The notes below the pieces were generated by a model that made no database searches, was not told where the DNA came from, and saw nothing but the letters and a program-made list of their open reading frames with translations. A DNA stretch of 64,000 bases from contig JAKGHH010000001.1 in the NCBI GenBank assembly GCA_022828595.1, positions 116,510,999 through 116,574,998 of the forward strand, written 5' to 3'. Every line of letters begins with the position of its first letter. Position 1 is the stretch's first letter. A program made the position numbers and the translations under genes. Source of the DNA: Nelumbo lutea. Taxonomy: Eukaryota; Streptophyta; Magnoliopsida; Proteales; Nelumbonaceae. Below, piece after piece: positions 23,424 through 35,883 of this stretch.

Positions 23424-24054
23424 TGATGGTGCGCGATCTGGATGCTCTTAGCTGGAAGGCATCTCGGACGTCGGACGCTTAGCTGACCGATCAAACTGCA
23501 AGGAAACAATACTTCAAAGGACCTATGGTGGCTTACCCGGTATGGGCACTCCGATGCTTAAGTTAGTACTCTTAGTGTGTGAGTCGAAGGCTTGATTACA
23601 AGTAGGCTAATGTGCAATAAATCGTACATACCTTGTGTCGTTGGAGTTGATGCCCTTATATAGGTGAGCTGTCGTATGATTTATGAAACGCCTCCGAGAT
23701 CCCCAATCTGTGCTACTAGGAATCCATTCCACTCTAGGAAGTGGGCACCGTGTGAGCTGATAAGGCTTATCGGTTCTGTCTGATCTGGGTGGGATAAGGA
23801 TAAGGCTTGCAGACATGCGGCATGATCTTGAAGAGGTCGGAGACAATTGGCTATCTTCTAGATGTCGGCTACGTGTCACTTCAGCAGGTCGGGCCATCGT
23901 GAGCTGCTTGGACCTCGGTCTCGACCGAGGTGCCCAAGGTACCCGAGCTGACCTGGCTTGCCGAGGTGGTGGGGAATGTTGAGTTGTCATCTAGTTGGTA
24001 GATCACTTCCACATGTCTAGGTGTTGATAGGTTGGGCCAAATTACTCCTCATCA
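23424..24054 (-). repeat. 3' LTR of the gypsy element
   Basis: On the minus strand starts TGATGAGGAG and ends in CA. 631 bp, with the same length and layout as the partner LTR after removal of its insertion. Contains a TATATA-like stretch near 23655. Confidence 0.88.
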
Positions 24055-24502
24055 ATTGCCCCCACTCCCCATGCCTAGGGTACTGACCTGGTGCTGGAGT
24101 TCATGACAAGTCTGGGTGGATTTGGCTCGATCTTTTGTCCTTGTCAAGGTCCAATCTAAGGGTCAAACCATCATGACCCAACCAACTCAACCACAAAGTT
24201 AGGTCGTATATTGGGGATGCACGAACATCACTCGGATTTAAAAATTTTGTAGACATCAAAATGCACACTTAACCAATTTCAACCTTGAAATTCATACGAC
24301 TGGATTTTATGGGAGCCGTCAAATCAAATTGATCTGAGCTGTCCGTGATCGATCACAACGGCTATACATAGGGGCCTTGGGGTCCCATTCATTTTGTCTT
24401 ATTCCGAATTTTCTCATTCTGGAGGTTGCGAGCTAATTTCTGGAATGGTCATCTTTCTTTTGTCTCCGAGGTTGTTTCCCTCCCTTAGGTAAGTCTTCTT
24501 CC

Positions 24503-26640
24503 TTGCTTTGGTTCATTCCTTTCTTTCATTTCAACCTGTTTAGTAGTGATAGCCTTTTTAATGAGAGTGGGGAGTTTGGTTGGGCCAAGGAGGGCACCTC
24601 GGCCCAAGACTTGGAGTCTGGCCTGGCCGAGATGGTCACTTCGGCCCAAAATTCAGATTCCAGTCTGGCCGAGGTGGACACCTCGGTTCAAGAATGGAAG
24701 GCTTTTGGAAAAAAGGCATTTTCATCCCGTTACTCTCGTAAACCCTGAGATCCAGACACCATTGGTCCTTCCACTATGACACCCAAGTAGATTCGTACTC
24801 TAGTTGTTCAGTATAAGTTCCCCGACCACTACAAATATTACTTGCCTTTGGAAAGTTTCCCTTGGGATCATGAGGATGAGGAAATCACCGTCTTCGCTGA
24901 ACACTTGATTGTTGGGCTCCACTTTGCTCTCCATCTCTTTCTTGTTGAAGTCCTCAATTATTTTTATGTCACCATAGACCATCTCCATCCGAACTCGATT
25001 CGTACCTTGGTCGACACCATCTCCCTCTTTCATGACTATGACCTCCCTTTGGACCTTGAAACTTTCAGCTCACTTTGTTCCATCAAAGAGAATCCTACTA
25101 GTCCTAAGGGTATAGATAAACACAATTACTACATAGCTTATAATCCCGGGTACAAAATACTCCATGAGTACCCCTCGAATGTCCCAACCTGGAAAACTAG
25201 GTACTTTACTCTTGTTGTCGATGGGGGGTGGCCTTTCCTAACTCACTAAAGGAAAGGTATCTCTGACCCCGATGTTCAACTGAGTAGGAAGATGAAGAAG
25301 AAGATGCGATTTTTGGTGGAGCACGACTTGAAATTGGAAGACTACTTGGCTGAGGATAAGCTCGTTAAGGCCGGGCTGAGTCCCCTGGGTAGGTCGTTAC
25401 TTCGGGTGCTTGTGCTTTCTTTTGATGTTTATTTTACCTTGCACTGCTTTCCTATTTGTCCTTCACAGGTATCATGGTTGACATCCCGATGTCCAATCTT
25501 TTTGTCGACATGAAGAAGAGGAAGAAGAGGAAGGCGTTCCAAAGCGACTCTTATCAGAAACCGGTGACCGAGCTCACTGCTCCTACTGCACCTACCAAGG
25601 ATGAGGAGGACCCCGTCATCGGCCTGGTTGAGGAAGACCAAGGGAAGAAGTCACCGCCTGACTAACCTAAGGAGGCCCAGACTCTAGAGCCTCGGGCTAG
25701 TCATCCTAAGGCCGACACTGCAAGCATGGGCCACAAGGAGGCCCAAAGCATATTGAATTTTTGGGTCAACCTCAACAAGAGCAAGGAGGCAATTTTTTCC
25801 AAGGAGGTCTCCAAGTATGCTGAGTTGTAGCTTGCCAAGGTGGCTGCCAAGGCAATAGGTCACCTCATGGTGGTACATCTCCGATTTCACTGCTATGCTT
25901 TTATTTGTTTTCCTTCTTGTACTTAGCAGATTTTGTATCTCTTTGCAGACAAATTCCATGATTCATTCACTCACAACGCAGTTCGACTAGAAAGCTATAA
26001 GGATCCAAGCTATTGAGGCCAAGGCTCAAGTTGTCGAGGCGGCAGTTACAAAATGCCAGACTAAGTTGGTGAAGGCCGTAGATGCGATCAAAAAATTGGA
26101 AGCCGTGATGGTGGCAAAGGATGACTATATTGAGGGACTAATGAAGGAGGACGAGGGGGCAGAGGATCACTTTCTCTGAGCGTGAAGCTGCCCTTACTCA
26201 AGGAAAAAAGGATGTCGAGGTGCTTGTTGTTAAAGCCTACAAAGACTCTCCAGAGTTTGATGAGTTTAAGTAGGACCTCGCTACATCTACCTTTTGGAAG
26301 GGCTTCAAGCTACATTGCTAGTTGGCCAAGCGTTCATTCCCCGACCTTGACCTCAGAGCCATCACCACCGTCGGGGTCACTACGAAGCAGGTGCTTGAGG
26401 CAGGCAAGGATCCTGGCTCCGAGGAAAAAAGTGTCGACGACATCGACGAGGGGACCATTGAGAAGGATGGCTAGGACACCACTACTGAGCAGGTCATGGA
26501 TACTGAGGAAGCTGCTACTACTGAGGATGCTATGGAGACCGAGGAAGTGAAAGATGTCTTTGGGATTGCTGAAGGTGGGGGCTATGAGCCCGTGACGACT
26601 GGACTTTGCCTCTTTTATTGGACGTCCTTGTACAAACAAT
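24503..26640 (+). pseudogene. Antisense accessory ORF (gypsy-type putative transposase, PF04195-like)
   Basis: Plus-strand segments 24503-24748, 24842-25249, 25292-25388 and 25469-25665, then 25.9-26.6 kb, read like the plant 'putative gypsy type transposon' family: VPLESFPW-like start, DHLHPNSIRTLVDTISLF, WKTRYFTLV. A coiled-coil-like Lys/Glu/Ala segment follows, then a C-terminal FPDLDL motif. A candidate intron at 25389-25468 (GTAGGT to TTCACAG) joins the frame GLSPLG to IMVDIP. Several stops (for example after LVVDGGWPFLTH) make this copy non-functional. The protein's job in these elements is unknown. Confidence 0.6.
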
Positions 26641-27127
26641 CATCGATTGAGCCTCCATGGTCGACTTAGTAGACTTTTTCCTCTTTTTTTTTACCGATGT
26701 ACAAATTATTCTCTCTTTTTTGTAATGAAATAGATATCTTCTCTTCCACATCACGTACAACAACTTTACTTACAAAATTTCTAAGTGTAGGTTCTCCCGA
26801 GGTGCTTAGCTTCTAGAATAACTAGGCATGGTAAGGGGTAACCCAAAGTAGCTGTGAGTCGAGGTGAACATGCATGGTAAGGTATATGACCCGAACTGCC
26901 TATACTCTAGTGAGGCATAAATAAGGTTTGCCTGTGCTGCCTATATGCTTAGAAAGCGGCCGTGTCTTACTCAATTTTAGCACTGAGGTCACTATCAGCT
27001 CAGCACCCGTGGCCCTTGGGCTTTAGAGTGACTCGTGGTCCACTCTCTGGTCTATAACTTAGCCGACTTGCGGCCTGACCTGTTCACATAAGGGGGTGGT
27101 CATTTGTACTTAGAAAAATATTGCGGA

Positions 27128-30100
27128 TGCATGACTCTGGAGTTCATAGGTAGTACTTCTTCAGATTGTCAATGTTACAAGCATGGGGTACTTGCCTCTC
27201 TTCCAATGTCTCAAGCTCATACAACCCTTCACCGATAACTCGTCTTACCCTGTAAGGACCTTCCTAGTTCGGTTTGAGCTTACCTACACTGGGCTCAGAG
27301 TCACTAAATTAGAACTGGCATCGCTTCTTGGGCGTGGTATTATCGACCTATCCATTGCTAGTAAGTCACAGCCGGATGTAGGCTAGGTCGCGTACTTCTT
27401 CGATCAAGTCGAGGTTGGTCTGCAACTTGTCGTCATTAGCCTCCTAGTCATACGCCTCAAGTCGCAGGGTTGGTACTTCGATCTTAGTTGGGATGACGAC
27501 CTTCGTGCCATTCATTAAATTGAATGGGGTCTTACCCGTCACAGTCTTGATGGTAGTCTAGTAGGCCCATAGGACACTAGGCAGCTCATCAACCCACAAA
27601 CCCTTATCTTGCACTAATCGAGCTTTTAGCCCATGGAGAATTGCTATGTTCGTCACCTCGGCCTATTCGTTTACTTGTGGATGCGCCACCGATGTGAAGT
27701 TCTACTGGATCCCCATATCGGCACACCAATTCTAGAACTTTATGTCTTTGAACTGCTTTCTGTTGTTGGAGATCAGCACCTTTGGTAGTCTGAATCTGCA
27801 CACTATGTTCCTCTAGAAGAAGTTTTGTATGTTCCGGACTGTGATAGTCACCAAGGGCTCAACCTCCACCCACTAATAAACCACCACGAACAGGAATCTT
27901 CTCTGCCCGGTTATAGGTGGGAATGGACCGAGGATGTCAATCCCCAACTAGGCAAAAGGCCACGAGCTGGTAAGATATTTCAAGTCGGCAATGGGCTGGT
28001 GAAGTATGTTAGCGTGCCTCTGATAGTTATCACACTTTTGGATGAGCTTGAGTGCATCCGCTTTCATAGTAGGCCAGTAGTATCTTTGCCTTAGCGCTTT
28101 TTGGGCGAGCACCCTACTCCCAAAGTGTCATCTATAGAGACATTCGTGGATCTCGTATAGCACTTGGCTCGCCTCTAAGGGTCGTAAACAGTACAGGTAG
28201 GGGAGCATAAAGGATCTCCTATACAGCCGCCCATCAATGAGAACATGCCTTGCTGACTGATGCTCTACCCTCTGAGTTGCATTGCGCTTTGCTGGTAAGG
28301 TCCCGTGCAGCAGATAGTTGACAAGCTGGTCGATCCAGCTCGGCTCTGCTTGTAACATGGGAGCGACTTCTCCTACCTCCCTAACAATGCTAGGCTGAGG
28401 TAGGTCTTTGATGTACACTATCCTTATAGTAATGTCGCTGAGGCTGGCTAACCTTGACAGTGTGTTGGCCTCTGCATTATCCGATCTCGGTATTTTCTGG
28501 ATAAACCAAGAGTGGAAGTCGGGCAAAAGTTCCCTCACTTTGGCCAAATAGGCCATCATGGCAGGTTCCCAAGCCTCATACTCGCCATTCACCTAATTTA
28601 CAACCAATTGAGAGTCGCTACACACCACGACGTGCTTTACGTCGACCTCATTCACCAATGTCAGCCCGACTATTAGCGCCTCGTACTCTGCTTCGTTGTT
28701 TGATGCTTTGAATCCAAACCAGAGAGCGTACTCCAGCTTCACTTTGCTTGGCCTATACAGTATGAGTCTGGCTCTGCTTCCTCACTGATTAGACGAGCCG
28801 TCGATGTGGAGGATCCAGGGATCCTTGTCCCAGGCCAAGGCTTCCTTAGCCAGAACAAGCACTGTGCTGGTTGATGCCTCTGACGTGATGGCTGGCTGAG
28901 CCACCTCAGGGTCAACGTGTTGAACATGCATTCAGTAACGAAATCCGCCAAGACTTTAGCTTTTATGGCTAGGCGTGACTTGAACCAAATGTCGTATTCG
29001 CTCAGCTTGATGGCCCACTTCATCAATCTGCTTGAGACCTTGGGCTTCTATAGGACATGCTTTGGTCTATCAGTTAGGACGATGATGGTGTGGGCTTGGA
29101 AGTAAGGCCGTAGCTTCCAAACTACAATGACTAGAGTGAAGGCCAACTTTTTGATGTCGGGGTACATGGATTTAACTGTTTGCAAAACCTTGCTAATTTA
29201 GTAGACGGGCCTTCGGACCCAGTTACTTTTCTTATAAGTACCGAGCTGACTACCTCATCGCTCGTTGAGAAGTATAGCCTTAGCTCATCTCCAGGTTCAG
29301 GTCGAGTTAAAACCGAGGATGAATTTAAGTACATTTTAAGCTCATTGAATGCGAGCTGACACTCTTTGGACCATTCAAAGTCCTCGTTCTTTTTAATGGC
29401 CTTGAAGAAAGGTAAACACCGACCAACCGATTTAGACAAAAAGCAGTTCAGGGCGGCAACTCGGATGGTTAGCCTTTGTACTTCTATTATGGTCAGGGGC
29501 AGTATCATATCTAAGATTGCTTGAATTTTATCTAGGTTAGCTTCGATGCCACACCGGTTTACTATGTAACCAAGGAACTTGCCCGACGTGACCCCGAAAA
29601 CACACTTGTTCAGGTTGATTTTCATGTTAAACTTTCTTAGGATCTGGAAAACGCAATTAAGATCATCAATTAAAGAGGAGGAGAACTAGGTCTTGACGAC
29701 CATGCCATCAACATAACATTCTAATTTATTTCCATCAAGTGGTTCAAAAATTTTGTTTACAAGTCGTTGGAAGGTCGCTCCAGCATATTTTAGTCCAAAG
29801 GGCATGACTTTATAACAATACAACCCTAACTTAGTTACAAAAGAAGTTTTGTCCTGGTCGACTAGGTTTATCTGGATTTGATTGTAACTAGAGTAAGCGT
29901 CCATAAAGCTCAACAACTCATGCCCCGTGGTCAAGTCTATCGGGCGATCTATTCTTGAAAGGAGGAAGTTTTTCTTTAGGCAGATTCTGTTGAGGTTAGT
30001 GTAGTCGATGCACATGCACCATATGCCATTGGCCTTCTTCACGAGGATTGGATTTGCTACCCAGCTCGGGTATTGGACCTCCTTAACAAAGTCTACTGCG

Positions 30101-30850
30101 AGGAGCTTCCCAACCTCCTCATCTACTACCCTTTAGCTTTCTGAGGCGAGGTTCCTTTTCCTTTATCTAACTGGCCTGACTAAAGGGTCCACATTAAGTT
30201 TATGAGTAATTATACTAGGGTCAATGCTAGGCATCTCTGATGTTGACCAAGCAAAAATATATAAGTTACTCAATAAGAAGCTTACTAGTTGCGATGGAAG
30301 CTGTTCATTTAGGCAAGCGCTAATCTAGAGAGTCTTCATGGTTTTGATATCAGAGACCGGGACCTGGACCGTATCCTCCATCGGTGCAACTCGCTCATCG
30401 GTGTGCTCAGGGGGAGGTTCCAACTCGATGTTGTTTGCTAGATTTTCCTTTCCCTTTAGTGCCATGATGTAGCACTTCCATGACTTCAATTGGTTGCCAC
30501 GTACTACCCCCACTCCACAACTCGTTGGGAACTTCATTGAAAGATAGTAGGTTGAAACCATTGCATGTAGTGCATGCATGATGGGCTAACCTAAAATAAC
30601 ATTGCAGGATGGATTCCCGTTGTAAGTCTCCAGTGCGGGTGTCTTGAAGTTCTTCGGTCGTGGGGCCGAGAGGATTTCAGGTGCTAGGGGGAAGGCCGGT
30701 TGCATTGCTACTGAGCTCACTTCTTCCAGGAGTGTTAGCACATTGCCCCTCACTTCTTCCAGGGTAGGTAAATCCTATCCCCAATGATGGTCATCTTGAT
30801 GTTCTTGCTAGTGCTTGTGGATGCCATTGAAATTTTACAGAAAGTAAAGA
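27128..30850 (-). pseudogene. gypsy pol: protease remnant, RT, RNase H, integrase, broken
   Basis: In order on the minus strand: short gag-like start (near 30820), protease/spacer end (30325-30579, MKFPTSCGVGVVRGNQ), RT (29686-30042, WCMCIDYTNLNR, FMDAYSSYNQI, the catalytic YVDD written here as YVDG), thumb and RNase H start (29131-29625, KCVFGV), RNase H (28739-29026), RNase H end and linker (28128-28592, NAEANTLSRLAS). Integrase follows with many stops, ending near 27130 (GPYRVRRVIGEG, YELETLE). A Gly in place of the last Asp of YVDD and multiple stops mean no activity. Confidence 0.8.
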
Positions 30851-30902
30851 GAAGTGGTAGGAACCTAGTTTTTATGTAGTGATTCCCATAGACGATGCCA
30901 AC

Positions 30903-33476
30903 TGATAGTGCGCAATCTGGATGATCTTAGTTGGAAGGCAGCTCGGACGTCAGACGCTTAGCTGGTCGGTCGAACTATAAGGAAATAATACTTCAAAGGA
31001 CCCGGGGTGGCTTACCCGGTGTGGGCACTCCGATGCTTCATTTATTACTCTTATTGTTCGAGATTAAGGCTTGATTACAAATAGGCTAATGAGTAATAAA
31101 TCGCACGTACCTTGTGTCATTGGGGTTGATGCCTTTATATATGTGAGTTGTCATATACTATACGAAACGCCTTTGAGATCCCCGATCCATGATTCTAGGA
31201 ATCCGTTCTGCTCCAAGAGGTGGACTATTAGACAATTTTGTATGCCCTTAACTTCAATCCAATTTGATGTACTTTTGACATTTAGTGTAAATAAATAAAG
31301 TGCATGTTTGATTCATGTTGTTTGGTATAATTCTCTGTAAGACCCTAAAACTGAACACTTATAGAGACTCGTGTTAGTTTTAAATGCTCACAGCCATTGG
31401 ATAAGTATGGGGAGATTTATCCTGCCAATGTTGATACTGGTGTGCCACCAAGTGTTGGGATGGCTTGTCTCGGCCACCAGGGTAAGACTCAAGGCACATG
31501 CAGTATGGAATTATTTGAATCTTTGAACTGGACCAGATTTTCAGTATTGCCCTAGACCTTGGAGACAGATGGGCAAAACTGAAAAGTTACACCTGACCCC
31601 TAGACTCGATTATGACATTTCAATAGGTGTCAGATTGAGCTGTCTTTGATATGTCAATCAGTGAGATCTTTAGTGGGGGTCAAAACCTATGCATGTTGGG
31701 GCAGTCTGAGAATTCACCTGAGCGAGTGATCATAGTGACAGGATCAGCCCCTTTGTCAGACAACGGCAATGATCGGTAATGCACTCTCTCTGATGGAAGC
31801 CAAACTGCTAGTAGTTGATTTCAATCGTTGGAATTTTATTTTGCAATATATATATATGTACAGTTTCAAAAAGTTTGCAAATGGTTTTAATTCCTAGGAT
31901 CCATGTGAGTAGAGAGTGCGGCACTGTTCCTTGAAGTCGAGGGAGAGGTCATCTCTTATCGGGCAGTGCTTGATCATTAAGGGCTGAGAGATTAAGTGTA
32001 AGACCATTTAGGATAATACCTGATGGGTTAATCTTGCACCTGCCCACAGTCCTTGGGTTTTTATAAGATGGTTTGGCTCAGGGACCACTTAATGTAAGTG
32101 TTGGGCCCATAGGGTCCATGTGATGGGCTCAGGGGTTCACTAAGCTTTTCAGTGAATTTGGCAAGACCTTATAATAAAGGCTGAGCTGAACCTATGTGGC
32201 TGGTGTGTAGATCAATGCTTGGGTCCCACGCCATACAAAGAAGCCAATTGGGCAGCAGATTGGAAACTAGTTAATCATTGAACACTTAATGGGCCAAAAG
32301 CCCATTACGAGCTGGGCTGATATGATCACCCATCTATGGGGCGAATTTGAGATTAATGTTAGTAAAAGGATTGAGCCTTTAACCTTATCCACTCTAGGAG
32401 ACCAAATTCAAATCAGATTTGAATCTGGTAACCTTTTGATAAGATCAGGAGCAAACTAACTTACTTTGCAGATAGGATTAAGATAATCCCCTATCCAAAT
32501 ACTGATTTGGATTGGGATAACTCCTAATTAAGAGGTTTTTTTAATCAAGAAGAAATTAGGAGAAACCCTAAGAGAAATACATCAGATTTTGAACTAGGGG
32601 TTTTTTGAGTAAGCAAGAAAGCATCCTACGAATTGAGATTAGATCTCATACAGACTCCAGAGAGAAGAGAAGCAATTCAACCATCTTGGTCCCAGGATTC
32701 TCCTCCAACCATCACCATTCCCTTTTGCAAGATTTGATTTTTGCAACAATAGGAAGTCAAGAAATCAGTTCTTGACATCAGTCTTGCAAGAAAGACTGAA
32801 AAAGATTCGGTGTTTTTGAGTTTCCAGAGGGTTCTTGCGAAGGATCTAGTGTGTAGAACGCACCCTGCTGGTTCCGTTCCACCCACGACTGCGTCATCTT
32901 CAGTAGGAGCGGATCTTGGTGTCTTCTTTGGGCGTGAACACCAACTTTAGGAGATACTATTTCTCCGGATCGGGTATAATCCTCCCTTTTTCTTTTTGGT
33001 TTAGATCTGGTTCGATTATGGTTCAAGTAGAATCCTTGAATATTGTATTCTAAATTTGGGGAATATGATTCCCAATTGGGAGAAGGTAGGAAAATTTTTG
33101 AAATTCACCCACCCATTCTACAACCTTCATGGCGTCCATTAGATGGATCCTACCATTCTTTCATGGGCTTTGTACGAGCTGATAAGGCTTATCAAGTCCA
33201 TCCAGTTCGAGCAGGATAAGGATAAGGCTTGTGGACATGTGGAGTGATCTCGAAGAGATCGGAGACAACTAGCTAGCTTCTAGAAGTCAGTTACGTGTCA
33301 CTTCGATAGGTCGGGCCATCACGAGTTGCTCGGACCTCGGTCTCGGCCGAGGTGCCTAAAGTACTCAAGCTGACCTGACTTGCTGAGGTGGTAGGGAATG
33401 TTGAGTTGTCATCCAGTTGGAAGATCACTTCCACATGTCCAGGTGTTGATAGGTCGGGTCAAATTACCCCTCATCA
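30903..33476 (-). repeat. 5' LTR of the gypsy element, interrupted by a 1.94-kb insertion
   Basis: The two LTR parts, 30903-31225 and 33169-33476, add to 631 bp, exactly the length of the partner LTR. The insertion between them is described separately. Confidence 0.85.
31226..33163. mobile_element. Probable solo LTR nested in the gypsy LTR
   Basis: The 1938-bp insert begins TATTAGACAA (TG at an LTR start with G to A change would fit) and ends TCTTTCA. It is flanked by TGGAC (31221-31225) and TGGGC (33164-33168), a 5-bp TSD with one mismatch. No gag or pol coding sequence is found, and no terminal inverted repeats. A solo LTR is the simplest reading; strand and family are not determined. Confidence 0.6.
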
Positions 33477-34209
33477 GATTCCATCGAACTCACTCCCGTA
33501 GACTTTTATCCCTAATCCAATCCGAGCTTTGTTTCATCTTAGATGTTAGTAGTGTTAGATGCAATTCGAATATGTTATTTTCAGAGATTGAATCATCAGT
33601 GTTTTCTTTATTTTTCCTCCTAAAACTGACCCCAACACTGTTGAATGTTGCTGATAAGATTATCTGTAGTATTTTCTATCATTCTCTGATGAATATTACC
33701 CAATACTAATAATGTTACCTTAGTCTTGTTATTTTTTTTTCTTTTTTCTATGGTTAATTGCTGTTTGAGTTCTCGTTAGTTAGCTATTTGGTCTGTTGTG
33801 ATTCTGTAGTAATAAATGGAAAAAGGGTAGAGAAATAATACATTAGTTAGAAAATTTATTGCAAAAAAATTAAATTAAAAAAAAAAAGAAAAGACGAAGA
33901 GGCTAGGAAGAATTCAGGTGCTACCATGCTGATAGGATATGTATGTAGGGAGAAATAAACTACTAAAATGGGGAATAGTGATAGAAATATTTTTCTTAAA
34001 TAAAAATACAAAAAAATAATTAAAAAGAAAAAGAGAAAAAATTCGAAATTAGAAAATACTCAAAAAATAAATAAATAAAATAAAATAGAGAATAAAAATA
34101 AATAATTCATTAAAACAAACTATAAATAGGGTGCAATGCATGAGATGGTATACAAAAGACAATAAACAATGGATGAAAGTAAAAATAAAAAAAATAACAA
34201 AAAATGATA

Positions 34210-34272
<63 letters not shown>

Positions 34273-34600
34273 GGAAAATAAAATAAGGAAGATGGAGAAA
34301 TGTAATCTAAAAAAAGAAAAAAAAAAGAAGAAGAGGAAATAAAAAGTAGCAAAAGAAGAAAATAAAAATAAGAAGGTTTTTTTAGCTTGTGTTTTATTAG
34401 TTGCTTTTTTTATGCTTATGCTTGTGTCAAAACCCCATGTGGGTCCCACCTATCGAGTCTTACAATAGGTGGGGTGCTCAACCTCTTCCCTCTCTCATTC
34501 GAGTCTTACGGTCTTACCCGAACTGGTTTAGTAGTGCCTTGAGTGTTGAAGTCACTATACCATCCTTGGAAGTCCCATCACCTCCATTTCCATAATTGAT
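33477..34600. other. AT-rich DNA, no gene; (AAT)n microsatellite
   Basis: Poly-A/T-rich sequence with an uninterrupted (AAT)n run at about 34210-34272 and GAA-rich tracts after it. Open frames on the minus strand here are just poly-Ile/Leu/Phe readings of the microsatellite. Confidence 0.8.
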
Positions 34601-35577
34601 AGGTGGTGACTCCATTTCTAGCCCAAGTAAGTTATTTTCTCAACGCTCACACTAACAAGGAGAATTATTTATTGTGTATAATTCCTTCTATTGAGGAAAT
34701 TGGAGAGATGTTATTTAGTATGGGTCTCCTAAAGGCCGCAAGAGGTCAGATGGCTTACATGCATTATTTTATCAATTTGGTTAGGAGGTTATTGGTCCTG
34801 ATTTCTATAATGTCATCCAAGAGGTATTTGTTCACAAACAGTTTCCTCCTACAATGAATAATACTTGTTTGGTTCTAATACCAAAGGTAGAGAATCCATC
34901 ATATTGCAGACCCATTGGACTTTGTACAATTTTTACAAAGTGGTTGCTAAGATACTTGCAAATAATTAAGCTAAGGCCTTTACTGCAGAAGATTATCTCC
35001 TCGTTTTAAAATGCTTTCCTCCCCAATAGACATATTTGTGATAATTATATCATATCTTAGGAGGTGGGAGTTCAGAGATGATGGACTTCATATTTACCTT
35101 AACTCATGGGCCAATTGTATGCTTCTTAAGTCTCTTGGAGGCCTTGGTGTGAGAGACTTTACCTTGGTCAATCAAGCTTTCATAATCAAACTTGGTTGGC
35201 AATTTATTTCATAGTCAAACAGCCTATGGGTACAGATTTTAAATTTACAAGCTAAGTATGTTCAACGACGTAGTTTTTGGGAAGTGAAGCCAAATTCCAA
35301 TGCATCTAAGGTGTGGCATGCCATCTTGAGTTATCGTCATATACTTTCCTTTAGGAGATGGGTTAAGGTTCAATTGTTTCATGGCCCTTGGGTTCCCACT
35401 ATTCAAGGCTTTCGCACCCCCCACAACAACATGATCACAACTCATTAGAAATAATTAACTCTCTATTCAGCTTTGCTTGTAGGAGATGGAATCACACCCA
35501 ATCTATAGAGCATTTTCATCCTTTTATAGTTGATAATATTTGTAAAGATAACTCTGCAAGAATGTGAACCCATTGGC

Positions 35578-35883
35578 ATTGTTTTCAAAGTCAGATTGGG
35601 CTGGATGGTCGAACCAGAAAAACCAGGAACTAATCACCTGATCGGTTCCAAAACTGTTCTTTCGCTAAAAACCATTGATTTGGTCAGCAAATTGCTGACT
35701 TTGGGCAGTTAAACTGTCAATCTGGACAATGGTTTGTGGCTGTTTTTTGTTTTTTTTTTTATTTTCTTAAATTTTTTATTTTTCTATTAGAGCAGGTCGT
35801 CTCTTCGAATAGGACAGTCGGACCATTCAACCTGGGAATCGGATCCAGGATGGTTCCTTGTTCGGTTTGGTTTTAAAAACCTT
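35578..35883. mobile_element. MITE with 10-bp TSD (Mutator-like size)
   Basis: Inserted in the LINE. The flanks ACCCATTGGC at 35568-35577 and 35884-35893 are identical. Ends ATTGTTTTCAAAG and, inverted, AAGGTTTTTAAAACC. 306 bp, no coding sequence. TSD length fits Mutator-like elements (9-10 bp). Confidence 0.75.

Larger units (their letters stand above)
23424..33476 (-). mobile_element. Ty3/gypsy retrotransposon, Tat-type, minus strand, with antisense ORF
   Basis: Two 631-bp direct LTRs (23424-24054, and 30903-33476 once a 1.94-kb insertion is removed) flank a pol region coded on the minus strand. On the minus strand the PBS-like TTGGCATCGTCTATGGGAAT follows the LTR at about 30901. A purine tract GGGGAGTGGGGGCAAT precedes the other LTR. 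Between integrase and the 3' LTR lies a plus-strand ORF region (24.5-26.6 kb), as described for Tat-lineage elements such as Retand. gag is almost entirely missing. Flanks GGTTT and GATTC match at 3 of 5 bases, so the element is old. Confidence 0.85.

Noticed and set aside
34110..34449. Open frames rich in Ile, Leu and Phe on the minus strand
   Set aside because: Translation of the (AAT)n microsatellite and poly-A/T sequence.
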